Source of the DNA: Ancylostoma caninum
Lineage: Eukaryota; Nematoda; Chromadorea; Rhabditida; Ancylostomatidae
Assembly (NCBI GenBank): GCA_037903475.1
Contig: JBAJFG010000085.1
Coordinates: forward strand, 62,001-126,000
Length of the DNA: 64,000 bases
Direction of reading: 5' to 3'
In this document: positions 63,300-64,000 of the stretch, piece after piece
Layout of the letters: the number at the start of each line of letters is the position of its first letter
How positions within the stretch are numbered: the first letter of the stretch is position 1
Position numbers and translations under genes: made by a program
The notes under the pieces: generated by a model
Told to the model about the DNA's origin: nothing
Database searches by the model: none
Seen by the model: only the letters and a program-made list of their open reading frames with translations

Positions 63300-63932
63300 C
63301 TATTTAGATCTCCTTTTCTTACCTCTGTTTCTGTTCATTTTTACGGTGCATCTAAAATAAGGTTGACTCTTCTTTTCTCGAGGGTCGACATAGTCTGATA
63401 TATTCCCAAACCCTTTTATCTGATCATTAAAACCTAATGAGTATGCGGTTACAATGAATTGTATCCAAAGTAATTCCTTATCCCTTAATTCCCCTTTGGC
63501 ATTATCATTGTTTGCTACGTGATCCAGTACATCAATATTAACACTATCAGGGTTATGGCCTGTATTTTTAAAATGGTTTACTATAAACGTATTTAAACTT
63601 AAATAACGAAAGCCTCTAGCATGTCCATTTATACGTGCCCTAAGCGTTTGTGCAGTCTCCCCAGCGTACTGTAGCTTGCAAGTGTGACATGTGATCATAT
63701 AAACTAGTATATTACATCAATCGCAATTAGTATTCGCTGGTTTGTTTTGTTTTGAAAAGAAAATTAGTCGTAGAACTTTTTGCGCAGTTATCAAAATTAA
63801 TTTTGTCTCATATGAGACACTTACTTCTGGTGCACCTACTACCTTTTTCATTGTTGAAGAAAGGAGTGGCAACAATTTTGCATCGATTATCCCTATTCCT
63901 AACATTGCACAAGGACAACACTGAACATACAC
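63300..63932 (-). pseudogene. GIY-YIG endonuclease domain of the Penelope-like element
   Basis: A TGA at 63717 splits one frame into 63720-63932 and 63300-63716. After the stop come CNILVYMITCHTC and LQYAGETAQTLRARINGHAR, the GIY-YIG core with a preceding cysteine pair; with CD before the stop these cysteines form a CxxC...CxxC zinc-finger pattern. Then HFKNTGHNPDSVNIDVLDHV, the usual histidine and Asp block, and RDKELLWI with the catalytic Glu. A basic tail KMNRNRGKKRR follows. Confidence 0.85.
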
Positions 63933-64000
63933 TGTTGTCGGTATGGTTTATTTTTGCTGAGTTAAATCCATTGAGTCAGAGGCGGTCCTTCCTAGACTCT

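Larger units (their letters stand above)
61363..63932 (-). mobile_element. Penelope-like element with N-terminal GIY-YIG endonuclease (Naiad/Chlamys-type order)
   Basis: Read on the - strand, a GIY-YIG endonuclease (63300-63719) comes first, then a coding linker, then RT (63100-61363). Endonuclease and the main RT frame (61737-62483) share one reading frame. The linker between is nearly continuously open (DVNRLTDVTFSPSFEDFSFE), so this is one protein and not the end of one tandem copy followed by the start of another. Canonical Penelope elements have RT first. The order here is that of the N-terminal-endonuclease group named Naiad in animals and Chlamys in algae. The copy is dead: several stops and frameshifts. 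The right edge of the window probably cuts its 5' end. Confidence 0.85.

Noticed and set aside
61363..63932. Two tandem canonical Penelope copies instead of one permuted element
   Set aside because: Only about 200 bases separate the endonuclease end from the pre-RT block, the linker is open in frame with the endonuclease, and no second RT or endonuclease was found in the window.

Overview
The window is animal DNA, most likely from a parasitic clade V (strongylid, hookworm-like) nematode. It carries a multi-exon stomatin gene of the nematode UNC-1/MEC-2/STO type with short exons and GT-AG introns, a terminal exon of a HEN/NHLH (HLH-15-like) bHLH gene, a likely spliced-leader acceptor four bases before a start codon, and several RTE-clade LINE families of the kind abundant in hookworms. 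The species is inferred; no rRNA or mitochondrial marker is present.

Host genes. (1) A stomatin-family gene runs on the + strand from 3458 to 46878. I could place ten coding exons whose phases all agree and which sum to 876 nt (291 codons plus stop). Most of the 43.4 kb locus is intron filled with transposons; introns 2, 5, 6 and 8 are 18.7, 9.4, 3.7 and 7.4 kb. (2) The last coding exon of a HEN/NHLH-type bHLH gene lies on the - strand at 53051-53201; its upstream exons were not found and probably lie beyond the right edge. The two genes converge.

Mobile DNA, left to right: a decayed RTE 5' fragment (262-1125); a long-TIR element (1770-2485); a TTAA-flanked foldback MITE (6036-6499); a GC-rich MITE (8497-8767); an RTE fragment (8985-9572); a three-level nest in which a second TTAA MITE (9586-20354) is split by a Ty3/gypsy LTR retrotransposon (9634-19932) whose 5' LTR is split by a hAT-like element (17607-19873); two full-length but disabled RTE LINEs with target duplications (20500-23905 and 29134-32387) that share a 5' leader; an unclassified repeat family (26170, 29041/32405, 44396); foldback repeats (35880, 41850); mariner-like MITEs (34278, 39652, 41091); a third RTE (43125-45960); CR1-like LINE remains (49583-52890 -, 58750-59940 +), the first split by another hAT-like element; and at the right edge a Penelope-like element (61363-63932 -) whose GIY-YIG endonuclease lies N-terminal to the reverse transcriptase, the permuted order described for Naiad/Chlamys elements.

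No CRISPR, operon, phage or bacterial feature is present. No autonomous element in the window looks intact. All four large retroelements inside the stomatin introns are antisense to the gene. Coordinates of repeat ends are base-exact where a target duplication or TIR is given and approximate elsewhere.
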